Source: Antrodiella citrinella (lineage: Eukaryota; Basidiomycota; Agaricomycetes; Polyporales; Steccherinaceae). From it: a stretch of 64,000 nucleotides of DNA. The stretch covers positions 1 to 64,000 of the forward strand of contig SGPM01000016.1 of assembly GCA_004802725.1 (NCBI GenBank), read 5' to 3'. Shown piece after piece: positions 24,317 to 35,999 of this stretch; position 1 is the first letter of the stretch, and the number at the start of each line of letters is the position of its first letter. The notes beneath the pieces were generated by a model. That model saw only the letters and a program-made list of their open reading frames with translations. It searched no databases and was not told the origin of the DNA. Position numbers and translations under genes: made by a program.

Positions 24317-25044
24317 TTGCATGGTTGTTGCATGGCGCATGGAGCTGCTGCGGCGAGGATCAGACCATTTTGATCCTGATATTTGATCCTGATACCTTTT
24401 TGTGAAGTGAATACAGGGAGATGTCTGCGCATTCATCGAGTCCCCAATGCAGAGCCCGAAAGCTTCACTGACTTCAAACGTTCGTTCGAGCTGAGACACA
24501 TTTCAGTGTCGTAAGATAGACCCTCAATGAACTGGACCGTCGGAACAGGTGCGCTCAGGTACACCCTTCTCCCGCTCATTGGCAAACTGATTCTTGACAG
24601 GTTTTGGCGGTCAGACACCCTTTTCCTAGTAAGCAGGGTTCCGTGAAACATCAACCTACTTATCCATGCACAATTGGGAATTCAACCTCACGCATCGGCC
24701 GCAGTGTTGTGTCGAGTTATGCGCTGAACCGTGACTCAGCAGAATGATCTGCTGTGAGAATGGTACACTGACAATGCATTAACGTTGATCAAAGGCGCCA
24801 CGGACGCACATGAGCGTCCCTGGGTTGCTTTTGTATTAGCGATAAACGGCTTTCGGTGATAGTCAGTATTCAGGGTAGTAGATGGCAGGTGCATCAATTC
24901 ACATGCTAGACTAAACGCAGGATCCAGTCGCTGTTGACGCTATGAGGGTTCGACATTCGGAAGTCGCAAGCAACAGCTGTCATCCGATCCCCTTATCCTC
25001 GAGCCTCTGTCGAGCTCAAGGCTCCCACTTACTCGCCCCAAAAC
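24317..25044. other. intergenic, no gene seen
   Basis: Contains a tandem duplication of TTTGATCCTGATA near 24369-24396 and the promoter of the next gene. No coding signal found. Confidence 0.5.
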
Positions 25045-26630
25045 ATGGCCTTTGTTGTTCCCCCAAACCTTTCGGTCATCGTATCAATATGGATGGAGTC
25101 TGTGCTTTACGGTGAGTTGCATTTGGTCTGCTCGTGTTTGAGCAAAGCTCATGGTGTTTGTATTTTCGACTGCCAGGCATAAACATCGTCGTGTATCTTC
25201 TTTGCTTGTACGCCTTGGGCTTCAACCGAAACAAACTCGGGGGAAATGCTGGTGATAAGCTTCTAGCTCTGCTTACAACATTATTGTAAGTCGTTCGGTC
25301 CTCGGCAGCTCAAAAATACGAATTTGGGCTTGTGCAGGTTCTTCTCGGCTACCGCTCATATGAGTGTAAACGTTCGACGGCTTGTGGAAGGCTACGTTGA
25401 CCCACCAACAAAACAAGCTATGACTGCATATCTTTTGGACATCACAGTCAAGTCGAGCATTGCCAAGCAGTATACGCTCGTCATGGTTGTGAGTGAAAAT
25501 CATACATCTCTGCACAATATCCGAAGCTGATCGTAGACAGAACCTCTTTTCAGACATTCTGATTGTAAGTCTTGACCAACAATTCCTCCAATAAATTCGC
25601 GACAAGTCATATGTTTCTAACGCTATGTATAGACTTGGAGGGTCCACATGGTATGGGAGAAGAATTGGAAGATATCTGCCATACCGGCGCTGCTAGGTAC
25701 TAGCGTATTCAGTAAGCATATCTTTGGTATAGATCGCTTTCAAGTCATTTGCTAACATGTAGCAAAGTTACTGGCATCACAGTACGTGTCCCAGCTAGTT
25801 CCTCAATGTCCGTTCTGTGTAAATCTGAGTCCTTCGACTTCAGACTGCAGTATACGAAAGCCTTGTCGCCCCGGGTCAAAGCATCTTCCTCAAGAAAATC
25901 TCGTCTTGGGCGTCCGCTCAATTCTCTCTTTCTCTGGTCATGAACGTTTCCGCCACGATACTCATTGCCAGTCGCATATTCTACGTCACGCGAGAACTGC
26001 GCCAGCACAATCCAGGGTTGATGCGCACATATTGGCGCATCATCGTCATCATCGTGGAAAGTGCCTCTCTCGCGGCTGTCATGCAAATCTTGGAGCTGGC
26101 ATTCTACGAGGCGAAGTTCCCCGTCATTTATTTCATCGCAGATAGTACTGTGCAAATCGTGGTAAGTGGATACTACTACCACGCACTCAACCTGTCCCAT
26201 CTAAGCTTTGTGTCTACAGGCTATGGCACCATTGCTGATCATCGTACTCGTCGGCCTCACGAGGGATCGAAACAACGGTTCTTGGGGATCTTCCTACACG
26301 ACATCTCGCGAGGTGACAGACGTCAAATTCAACAACGACACCGTCGAGGTTGGAGTTGGGTTGTCTGGCCATCGTCTGAGCCGCAAACCGACACCAGCCT
26401 ACAATCAAACAGCCAGTGGAAGCTCGCAGTCAATTAGCACCCATAGCATTGCATTCGCGGCGGTGCAGGCGAAAGATGCAACATCCGTGGGTGATTCTAG
26501 CCCTGTGAGTAGCGAGGAGACGCAAGAAATTGACCGGGTACGTTTTTATTCGCGGACATGCTACGAATACGACGATGCTCATATGTCGAGTCGCACAGGT
26601 GTTTTGAGCGACAACTTGAATGCTCGTTGA
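25045..26630 (+). CDS. seven-helix membrane protein, Agaricomycete family
   Basis: The start MAFVVPPNLSVIVSIWMES is followed by helices GINIVVYLLCLYALGF, LLALLTTLLFFSATAHMSVN, a loop VRRLVEGYVDPPT, the family motif TWRVHMVWEKNWKISAIPAL, SWAS/SLVMNVSATILIASRIFYVT, TYWRIIVIIVESASLAAVMQ and PLLIIVLVGLTRDRNN. A cytosolic Ser/Thr-rich tail of ~110 aa follows. W-R-x-x-x-V-W-x-x-x-W in the third or fourth helix and IVESA in the sixth are typical of a large, unnamed basidiomycete membrane family often annotated only as hypothetical. Receptor-like topology suggests sensing, but no ligand or function is established. Five or more short introns. Exons between 25760 and 25930 are approximate. Confidence 0.75.
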
Positions 26631-27144
26631 TAGTTGACAGACGACGAAGGGCCGGACTCGGAGGGCGTACAGTATCGTTAATCTAATAGCTCACATTCTT
26701 TACTCAGCATTCTGAGATTGTACTGTGATGTGCGCAGAACCAATATCATTAGTTTGCTAAGAGGATTTGTGTTCGAACGTCACTCGAGATTTCCGAATCA
26801 AGGTCGCCTTGCGAGGCGCAGATACATCAGATCACGGGAGCCACGAACACGAGAATTACAGGGAATATAGGTATAATGAGACATCACGAGCACGGACACG
26901 GGCGGAGACGCAGCAGACGAGACAGACTTGGAGGCAAGGTACAAGGGCACGAGCAACATCGCAAGGAGCAACAGCCGACGTAGCAACACAAACGCACAAT
27001 ACAAGGTATCAGACGATTAGCCAACTAAATACACTACAACGCGCACCAATGGATCCAAGATAAAAGGGGAAAGATCACTATTAGTATGGTATACGAGAAT
27101 GATGTCTAGACGGAATGTGAGGGGTATATGGAAAACGGAAACGA
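26631..27144. other. intergenic between convergent genes
   Basis: No gene seen; mainly 3' flanks. Confidence 0.5.
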
Positions 27145-28830
27145 TCAGCTCGACCTTGCTCGCTTAGACGAGGGGCCAGCCCCCTTGTCCTCGTCATCAT
27201 GAGACCGCTTCCTTGACGATGCGTCCGACGTGACATTAGCGGATAGAAGTAACCCTGACAGGGAAAATCGTGGGTTATGGTTCAATTGCTCTGCCGACGG
27301 CAACGAGGTTGTTGCTAGCGAGTGTGCAAGTGCTGGTACAGATGGTGTAAGCCCGAGCGGTGGGATGTCTGGGCTTTCCCTCTTCAGAGAGAGTTGCCCT
27401 GCAGGTGGAGATTCCTCTTTCTTGATCGTCGGAAGCGTGAGCGTTGGAGGAACTGGAGGATGATACGTAGTATGTGCCGTCGAAGGACCGGCATGGGGGG
27501 CCTGGAGGACCGGTGGTGGGACATATGTATAACCTCGGAATGCATGTGCGGTAGCAGGAACGTTGAAGTCCTCTGTCGTCACCGGCACTGCGTCTCGGGG
27601 AGCGTCGGGAGGAGGTTCAAGTTGCATCGTAGAGCTCATGGTATCATGAGCGATGCGGGCAGTACGAGCAGCACGGGCAGTACGAGCAGCACGGGCAGTA
27701 GCAGCACGAGTAGCATGAACAGGCTCGGTAGGAGGTGTCACTATCTGACTGGACTGAGCACCTCCGTCAACGGCATGGGTGTGAGGGGCATTGCGAGCAG
27801 TGGCGCGTCCTGATGCCTTTGGCTTTGACGCAAGAGGTTTTGCCGGCGTTGCCTTTGGTGCAGATTTCGCAATTTTCTTCTTTGACGTAGACGGTTCCAT
27901 CACTGTAGCGACTTTTTCAGCGAGTCGCCGAGATTTGCGCGGAGCGATTGGAGAAGCGTTTTCGTCTTTGTCGTCATCTTCTTCACGGCGACGTTTCCTG
28001 ATTTGAGGAGAAGGTATATCCTCAGCAGGCTGCGGCTGTGCACGCTGCTTGCCTTTGAGAGAAGTGTTGGTCGTAGTTGCTTGAGCGCGTCCCTTGCCTT
28101 TGCGAGAAACAGCAGCACGTCCCTTGCCCTTGACAGCCGACGGAATGGGTGGGGATGAGTCTCCTGGCACTAAATAGTTGTCTTCTCTGTCGTCGTCTGC
28201 GATCGGAGGCTCCCAGCTTTTGGAGTCCACTGGGCGCAGGCGTGTAGAGCTCGCTCCAAAGTGGTCAGGCAGCTGAGCACGAGAGTTGGAACTTCCAGAG
28301 GCCTGTGCATTGCTTTGATACGGTTCCAATGGACTTTGTGCTGTGGCGATCCAGTCAGATACATAAAAACATGCACTGCTGGCGAGAGAGCGTACCTCTG
28401 AACGCGTTTTCACGCCTCAGCCCTGATCTTGTGCCACGGTTTGCGATTGATGCTGCGTGGCATATTGAGCATTTTGCAACGTAGCTGTTCATCGGTACTC
28501 ACATTGATGCGGTTGTGCCGTTTGTTGGATGTCTTCACTTGATGACTCTTCCGATGTTGCTGGACGACATAATAATGCCCAAGATAGACCGTGGGCATCT
28601 GTGAATGCATTGCTATACCAAGTGTAAGCAAAAGGTCATGTCAGAAAACGAGGCCAACCGTACGGGACTCCGACCTCTATGCAGTGGTTTTGGGCCGAGC
28701 TGAAGATGTGTTCGAGGCGAGCTTTAATTCTTCGGCCCGTGTCCAAACCCGCTAGCCATATGTTGGTCCCGGGATCGGCGAATGTCATAACAATGTGCTC
28801 ATCGGACCAGCCTGACTCTATTCCGACCAT
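27145..28830 (-). CDS. low-complexity basic protein with KGKGRA repeats
   Basis: The main exon (about 410 codons, 28370 to 27145) is intact and extremely biased. It has KGKGRA/KGKQRA motifs, a bipartite-type nuclear signal (IRKRRREEDDDKDE), PRKSRRLAEK, a Lys/Ala/Pro-rich stretch (KSAPKATPAKPLASKPKASG), an RAARTAR repeat, a Pro-rich segment and a C-terminal RKRSHDDED...SKRARSS. It is therefore probably a nuclear, disordered, nucleic-acid-associated protein. Two upstream exons are likely: the first begins MVGIESGWSDEHIVMTFADP and looks structured, the second reads YVVQQHRKSHQVKTSNKRHN. How these join the main exon around 28380-28520 is unresolved. No family recognised. Confidence 0.55.
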
Positions 28831-29833
28831 TGGTGGATTGAAGATGGAAAGTGGGAAGATGCTGGAATAATGGTGGGGGGTTGNTAGTATAAGAAAAGGA
28901 CAAAGCGTGGCCGCGACGAGGGTCTTATATACGGGTGAGCGGGTATTGTCCTAGGATGGCCTAAGCTGGAGCGCCCGATCCTGCATAGCTTTGGCCTGGT
29001 CCAAGCCAACATTTGAGNCGTGAAGTCAAAGCAAGAAACACGTCAAGAACATACATGCAAGGACCTGAAATGTACGAGTGCAAATGTCAATCACTCTTGT
29101 GTATGAAACGTAGTCTAGAGAGTATACCGTGACTCACCATGGTCGTCTGTCATTCTCCAATTCATTTGGCTACTGACAACGGCACTAGTAGTCATGGGTC
29201 GCCAGCGGTCTAAGTGCAGTCAACTTGCACCTACAATAAATACAATAAAGACCACGATACAAGAGTATTTGTCCTCACTACAAGGAACAAAGGGACGGTG
29301 TGCGAGGGTCAGTGCACCGGCGTTACCACAGCGTGAGCTATGTTCGAATGGGCAAAAGCTTGTTCAACGTATTCCTATGACAACGCTATTTGTACAAGTT
29401 GGATCTTGGTTGAGATGGGATTCCACTTATAAAGTGAGGGAGTCACTGACCATTCTGGCACGCCGCTTGGTAGCATACAATTGCCAAAGACACGGGATAT
29501 CGGGTGTTTTGGTGATTCGAAACGAAATTGGAAGGGACCCCGGGTTCGAACCCCGGTTGGGCCCCATTTTGGCGGCAATTGGGCTCTTAGGCTATGCCTC
29601 CATGAATCTGAGCGCAAGTAAGCTTCAGTACTTCAGTCGTACGAAGGAGAAAAACAGCACAGAGCTGTCAGAGCAACTTCGATTGTCACGGTATGCTTTT
29701 CGACAGCGGCCAGCGGGTCTTGCTCCGAACTGTCTGGCTCTTAATAGGTCGTCATCAAACAGAGAGCCTACGACGTCAGTCATAGTATTGTTGGTATCAT
29801 GTAAATACGTGGACAGATTCTGCGGCCACTCAG
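28831..29833. other. gene-poor stretch with two ambiguous bases
   Basis: Contains N at 28884 and 29018. A 224-codon open frame at 29194-29868 has no recognisable motif, and its RDPGFEPRLG segment is just a translated tRNA-like T-arm (29537-29556), so I treat it as non-coding. Confidence 0.5.
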
Positions 29834-30544
29834 TCAAAACTTGTCTCGTGTACCCCAAAACCCTATGACTGCATTGTCAGATCCACGACAATGCCACATG
29901 ATTACTGGATGGCACCTACCAATCTTGGCAAACAAAAACGCATTGATGTTACTCGCCATCGACCCAGCTCTGAGCAAAAGCCGTACGACCGGCATGAGCG
30001 GCGGGATCGTCAACGCGAGAATATCCTCGGGATGGTAGAAGTCCTCGTGCAGGCTCACGACGAAGAGCTTGGGGTCGTCGACGCTCGGCGCGAGTACGAG
30101 GTGAACCAGAAGCCGGGCGGGCGTGGGCTTGAACGGCGACCACCGGATGTGGAACTCTTGGACGACGTCTACGAAAAGTTCGTTCTGGGATTCGTTGTAT
30201 GTAACACTGCGGACGTCTAGCTTAATTTCGGGAGACATCACGCGATACCATCTGCAAGGCACAGTCAGTCTTCACGTGCTCCTGAACCATGCATGTAGGC
30301 TTGGGACGCACTGGTAGATACCCAGAATGGAGTTGCGTGAGTTTGGACTAGGCAGAACCGTCGAGAGAGGGTGGCGAAACCCAGCATCAACCGCATAGTA
30401 TCTATTGAAACACAAGTGAGAACAAGCTCGGGTTCAAATATTGAAGGAAACGTACTTCTCGACTGTCTCCTTCTGCGCCTCAGGTGTTTCTGCACAAGTC
30501 AATGACTTGACAATGCCCGCAATTTCTTCTTCTGGTCGTTCCAT
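29834..30544 (-). CDS. SnoaL/NTF2-like fold protein, C-terminally hydrophobic
   Basis: Three or four exons, about 200 aa. It begins MERPEEEIAGIVKSLTCAET and has TVEKYYAVDAGFRHPLSTVL, YRVMSPEIKLDVRSVTYNE, QEFHIRWSPFKPTPARLLVH and SLHEDFYHPEDI. The pattern of an N-terminal helix, a Phe-x-His-Pro site and alternating strands matches the SnoaL-like/NTF2 fold of many small fungal proteins. The C-terminal helix (ALTIPPLMPVVRLLLRAGSM) is hydrophobic and could anchor it in a membrane. Ligand and function unknown. The last ~17 codons may be spliced over a short intron (gtaggt...tgcag), but both readings end at the same stop. Confidence 0.6.
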
Positions 30545-30938
30545 CCTGTTGAAGGAAATGTGAAAGAAATCAGAACTGAAGAGATGTGAGTCTAAATACT
30601 CGGTTGGTGTAGTGTAGACGATGACATCATCGTTCTATATGCAGGCGCGCAGACTCATACTACTTGCCGACGAGTGAGGGTGGATTCATTGGGAGCATTA
30701 GAAAGTATGAAGGGATATGTACGTGCACGAAGAGGAAATGGACACACGGTATCGGGACATCTCCATACAAAAATCGTAGCGTAAATCATAGAGAATAAAG
30801 AAACACTCGAAGACTGACATATCGAACCTGTTGAGACGATAAACCGAGTGCATAGGAGAGCTAAAACTGTCCGTGCAGAGAAGAAGGAATGGTCTACAAG
30901 TTGCTTGCACAGGGAGGCACGCCCATCATCTCCCCTCC
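30545..30938. other. intergenic
   Basis: Upstream of the SnoaL-like gene and downstream of TOM70. No gene seen. Confidence 0.5.
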
Positions 30939-33281
30939 CTACATGCCCATCATTCCGCGAGCCATTTGACCCAACTGAGGCATCATGTCGGGATAGTTTT
31001 TGACGAATTCAATTTGCGCCGATGTCGCCTGAATTATTGTCAGTACGAGACAATGATGTTGTAATCAGAACAAGGAGGGCTCACATATCTATAGGTCAAT
31101 GCATTCAACAGCTCCGGCTCGCTGCGAGCGAGCTCGGCCTGCAGCTTAAACATCTCAATAGCCTTGGGAAGGTCTTGCGATTGCAAGTGAAGCTGTGCCA
31201 ACGTCGCGACGGCCGCTTCACACTCCGGATCAAGTGCAAGAGCTTCTTCACAATGCTGCTGAGCGAGCTCAGGCTTGTTTTCACGTTGATACATTGCAAG
31301 ACCGAGGTTGACAAGAGGGAGGACGTTGATAGGCGGAGGGCGAGTCCTATCATATCCACTCAGTAGGTGTAAAACATTAGAGACACTGAGAACCTACTTC
31401 GACTTCTCGATTTCAATGGCCCGTTCGAACTTCTCAATAGCATCCGCGAATCGCTGCGAGTCCAGCAGTAGTTCTCCGCTGAATTCGATTATCAGCGGAT
31501 GTGAGCTCTCAAATCAGGGCAACACTCACTAGTAGTTGAACGGTTCACTGCGATGCGGGAACTGCTTCAGTGTCCTGCGGAACGTAGCCATACTGTTTGC
31601 AACGTGATTTCCCTTGTACTGCGCGACCGCCAGTTGGATATGGCTGAACACGAATTGGTCGTCCAGCGCCGTAGACTCTGTGTAGTTCTCTGCGGCTTTG
31701 TCGAACTCGTTCATGATGAATAGCACTGCCTCGCAGAATGAGCGTCTCTTGTCACCGAAGAATAGTATGTCAACACACCTTGTCCACGGTGGTAATAGAT
31801 ATCGGGATCCTTGGGGTTCTGTCTGATAGCTTCGTCGAAGCACTCAAACGCCTTTGCTGCATCGCCTTGCTCCATGTGTACACTGGCAAGTTTGACCAAG
31901 CTCTGGGTCAGCGAAGGCACGAGCGCTAAAGATGCTTCCAAGTCTTCTTTCGCGCCCGAGACGTCCGCGAACAGGAACTTGTATGTACCACGGAGGTTCA
32001 GGGCTTCCGCCTTGAGTTCATCGTTTGAGAGACCTTGTTCCAATGCTTCGTTGATGAGGGACAAGGAGTGAGCGTAGTCACATGCAGCCAATGCTTGAAT
32101 AGCAGTCAGCAGGTTCTGATCCCCAGTGGTTGGGCTTTCAGGGAGGGTCGGTGGTGGCCCTTAAACGACGAATGGTGAGCACACCCACATACCTCTCCTC
32201 ATGATGTGTACTCACTGTTACGGAATGCTCCAAAGTACGCCGATACGAAGGTATGTGATGGAAGGCGCGGTTCTCGGGTCTACAAAGTCTTAGTAGGAGA
32301 CTGAAAATGAGGAATGGGGCAACTCACAGCGAGGATCTCCTCTGCCTTCTTAGCAGCCAACTTCTTCAGAACGCGCTCTACGGACTGAGCAGCGTTGTCA
32401 TTCCTGAACTGTTCGAGAATCGTCGCGGTGGTGAAGTCTGGGTAAGGTCGTGAGCTCGTGTAGTTAAGAATAGACTGCTAGCGTGCTCACCTCGCAATGA
32501 GTCTTCAAGTCGCTCAAGGTGCTCTAGAGCAGTAGCACGACGAAGAAGAGCTTTGATGTACCGGCTATCCAAAGCCAGAGCCGAGTTGCAGTCTGTGACC
32601 ACAGACTCGTAAACAGGTGGCTTCATATTCATGTAACCTGGAACCACGCATTCAGTCTATTGCCGAAAGATAGCTCTCATTGCTGGGTACTCACACGCGG
32701 CACGGTTGCTGTAGAATACAGGCTCTGGAGCTGGTGTAACGGCGATGGCCCGTGTGTAGAGGCCCACGGCGTTCTGGAAGTCGTGCTTTTGATAAGCAGT
32801 GTTACCCGAAGCTTTTAACAATGCTGCTGCCTTTTTCCTCTCCTAATGCAAAATATCAAGAAGGGCCGTGTACATACGTATCACATAGACCACGTACCTC
32901 GGTCGACATGCCAGCTATCTGCTCGTCCGTGAGGACTACATCCTCTGCACAAAAGGCATATGCGTCAAATCAACGCTGGTGGGGTAGTGACCTGTAGCAC
33001 GTACCAACTTCCTGCGCATCTGCAGCCTTGCCGGTCTCCTCGAGCAGAGGACCATCCTCATCCTTCGTCAACTTGGACTTTTTGGATGACTTGCTCTTCT
33101 TCTTCCGCTCGCCCTTCTCCGCGTCTCCCTCGCCTGGCCGACGTGACGTCGATGCGTAGTACGCAATGCCGCCGATGGCAGCGACAGTGAGTGCAGCACC
33201 GACGAGGACTGCACGTTTGTTTTCCGACACGAATGCCTGGACGCGGTCAACGACGCCCTCGGAGGATGTTGAGGAAGACAT
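30939..33281 (-). CDS. TOM70: mitochondrial import receptor subunit Tom70
   Basis: About 600 aa over a dozen exons. The N-terminal outer-membrane anchor AVLVGAALTVAAIGGIAYYA (residues ~25-44) is followed by a Lys/Ser-rich linker (GERKKKSKSSKKSKLTKDED). Then come the clamp TPR domain (ASGNTAYQKHDFQNAVGLYT, FYSNRAA, DCNSALALDSRYIKALLRRA), which binds the EEVD tails of Hsp70/Hsp90, and the C-terminal TPRs (DIYYHRGQVLFIMNEFDKA, VFSHIQLAVAQYKG, PLVNLGLAMYQREN) that bind precursors. It ends in a short Met-rich tail, ARGMMGM. Tom70 receives carrier-type preproteins for the TOM complex, for example the SLC25-type carrier encoded at the end of this window. It shares a 252-bp divergent promoter with the next gene. 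Confidence 0.95.
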
Positions 33282-33533
33282 GGACGGGGATGTTGGCGGA
33301 ATGGTTGGTGCGGTTCACGAGTGAGCAGCGCGTCGGCGGCGGCGCGTTCCGCAAAAATTACATAAATTCGATAAAGTTTGTTTATGTTTATTTCTATTTC
33401 CCACGTCGGAAATGTCGATAATGAACGCGACTTAGACACGAATCTGATCTCGGGTTTCGCACAAGAAGAATGCGACGTTCCTTTTCTTCCTAACCACCAG
33501 GTTGCATTTCACATATACCATAATACCCCGCCA
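33282..33533. promoter_or_regulatory. divergent promoter, TOM70 / 33.5-kb gene
   Basis: Only 252 bp separate the two start codons, so core elements and leaders of both genes must lie here. No clear TATA box is seen. Confidence 0.6.
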
Positions 33534-35695
33534 TGGATACCATTTCAGAGTCACCGTCGCCGTCGCCGCAGGGTTCGCCTGCGCCTGCCAAGTCGCGGCG
33601 GCAGGTCGCGTTCTACCCAAACATGAATGCCACCAATAAACCCGTGAAGCCGTTCAGTCGCAGCGCAGCCAAGCGGGAGAGTGTAATGGCACTGGGGAGC
33701 ATAGAACATCTCCAGCACTATTTCACGAAGTCGGGCATAGCAGCAGAAAGCGAGTGCGTATTCATCTCCCCATGACACTGACCCTGCGTCTGATCACTGC
33801 AGATCAGCCCATTGAATCGACCGAACAGCGGAATGGTCCCTGTTATTGGTAGCCTTTCGACCCTGCCCAGACGGCCACACTCGGAGGGCATGCCAGAGCT
33901 TCAGTTGCCCCCGTCACCTGTGCGACCCGAGATAGTGCAGCCCGCGTTCTCACCTTTCGTGCGTACGTTCGAGGTGGACCCTGAGAACCTTCGGCCTGGT
34001 GCCATTGAAGACCTAGAAGCCGTAGAAGCTATCTGGTCCCTGCGGCGACCTGATCGGCCAAACTTGCTCACCGTGAACGACACCAAACGGCAGCAAACGC
34101 TCAGCTCTCAGCACGTCGATATACTCGAGTTCCTGAAGACCACGACTCACGCGGTGCGCTCAGTCAGGAACTACCTGCTCTCCCTCCCAGACGACTCCAT
34201 CACACCTATGCAGCCTGCGTTCCGCGCACAAGCCTTGTCTAGCGCGCCTCTGACGAAACGAAACGTGTCCCAACCTAACTCGTCGACGGACCCGCTCAGC
34301 AGGATACGGCGTTCGGCGCTGGAGGTTTTGATCGTACTTCGTGCACTCGAAGAGCATTCACGGCTGCCATTATCGGATGAAGCATACGACGCGCAAAGCG
34401 ATCATGGCGAGCACGCGTCCGTCAATGGCTCCCACTCGGGCTCGGGGTCTGGCTCAGGTGGTCAATCATATTCATCACGTGGACCTTCTCCGGATTTCCT
34501 CGATGCAGATATGGACACGTCGTTTTCCTTCGTGCAAGTGGGTGGCGGATCACGGTCAGTGCCGGTGTGGGAAGACGAAACGTTTGATCTGAACGTAGCC
34601 AGCGACCAAGAGATCAAAGAACGATGGGACGAGCGTTTGGTCTTGGGTGGCGGCTGGCTGTATCGACAGGACGTGACGCGGGAAGATCTGGAAAAGGAAC
34701 GTGAAGTAGTGAAGCGGTACTTGGATGCGGTGGATGAGGTACTGTTCAGCGGTCCTAAAGAGGGTGTGCGAGGTTGGGAGCGTGAGAAGCTGCGGTATGA
34801 GAAGGAGAGGCGGAGAGGAAGGCGGCACACGAGTGACAGTGAGCAGACAGGCAGCCCCGAGAGAAGCCGCTCCAAACGGAGAGTCACATCTTCGGGTATT
34901 CTGGACAACATGAGAGATATGGTTCTGACGGAGGAGCCTGAGGAAGCTGAGAATCCATCCGAGACAGAGAGTGTCGAGGATGACCATTTGCCGGATTGGG
35001 CAAAGAGATCCCTATACGAGAATAATCCTCTAGGTACAGTACAACATCTATCGAATCTGTACCTTTTACTAAACATGATCCAGGTCGCTTGTATGCCCTT
35101 CTTTTTGCTTCTCTTCCATCCGCTGTGCAGCCGTTGCTGCCGCCTAAGCCAGTAGATCGGGCGACCTTGTTTCAAGCGCTTGCATCCGGCCAAATACTGT
35201 GCGCAGCTTACAACACCAGCGTGCGCAGGTCGCGTAAACCTTGGGGTTTCGTGAGCAAGGATGCCATCCATGACATCGCCGCCCTCGAATCTATGGCTGA
35301 AGACCCTCGCGACAAAGGAAAGGGCAGTTGGACTTTCCGGCGCACGGACAATCTGCGGTTGTGGGCAGCGTGAGTACACCTTGGCATCCTTGGCATCACA
35401 ATACAGACTGACTTACCTGTTTCTGAAATGCAGTGCTTTGAAGCTACGATACATGATCCCAATTGTCCTCACCAACCCATCGAAGAACGGGCGTATTGCG
35501 TCCAGCCCTTCCACACCGACGATGATGTCCTCTCTTTCGCAAGAAGTGTTCCCTTCCTCTCAACCCATCATGTCCATCATCTTTGACGCCCCAGTTGTGG
35601 CGCGACAAGAGCCAGGTTGGGAAGAGATGTTGGAATCAGCCGTGATGGAGTGGGTGAAAGCCGTGGTGAACGAGAGACGGGTAGATCGCATTTGA
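33534..35695 (+). CDS. conserved fungal protein, C-terminal CH-domain-like
   Basis: About 660 aa, four or five exons. It begins MDTISESPSPSPQGSPAPAK, then VAFYPNMNATNKPVKPFSRS and LGSIEHLQHYFTKSGIAA. The middle is charged and Ser-rich (RRRGRRHTSDSEQTGSPERS). The C-terminal ~200 aa (LPDWAKRSLYENNPLGRLYA, ASGQILCAAYNTSVRRSRKP, FRRTDNLRLWAAALKLRY) resemble a calponin-homology-like helical domain, with the typical N-L-x-x-W/A-A-A-L-K-L-R run. The first intron joins in phase if the acceptor is the second AG (GATCAG), giving ESDPLNRPNSGMVP. This suggests a cytoskeleton-linked role, which is inference; I do not recognise a characterised orthologue. Confidence 0.7.
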
Positions 35696-35999
35696 GAAAG
35701 TCCGTCACCCCAAGCCTAGAAAACACCAACACATACCTGCATCTCCGGCGTCCCATGGTTGGCTATATGTGACGACTGGGGTATGATATAGCTGTACCTA
35801 AGATGTACTTCTACTATTCATCCTCTAGCATACGCGGACTTATCTCAAGTCCCTTCCTTCTTGTTAATGTCGCTTTCGTCTACATATAACTTCGTTCGTT
35901 TTTTTCGATTTCGAGTTTCGCTATAGCTACAGTGTCGATAGGATCCATAATGTTACAGCCTATACCCGCACACGTTTCGTTTGAAGCTCGAGCTCGAGC
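35696..35999. other. convergent 3' flanks
   Basis: Between the CH-like gene and DPH2, tail to tail. An AGCTCG hexamer repeat abuts the DPH2 stop at 35985-36001. No gene seen. Confidence 0.5.

Noticed and set aside
29530..29572. tRNA-like T-arm CCCGGGTTCGAACCCCGG on both strands
   Set aside because: Only a T-arm/B-box can be formed. No matching acceptor strand, D-arm or anticodon arm lies within tRNA distance on either strand. Possibly a SINE or tRNA relic.
29194..29868. 224-codon open frame on the plus strand
   Set aside because: No domain, odd composition, overlaps the 3' end of the SnoaL-like gene on the other strand, and includes the translated tRNA-like arm.
34462..35379. 305-codon reverse ORF
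   Set aside because: Antisense of the CH-like gene, Ser/Arg-rich composition produced by complementing acidic codons.
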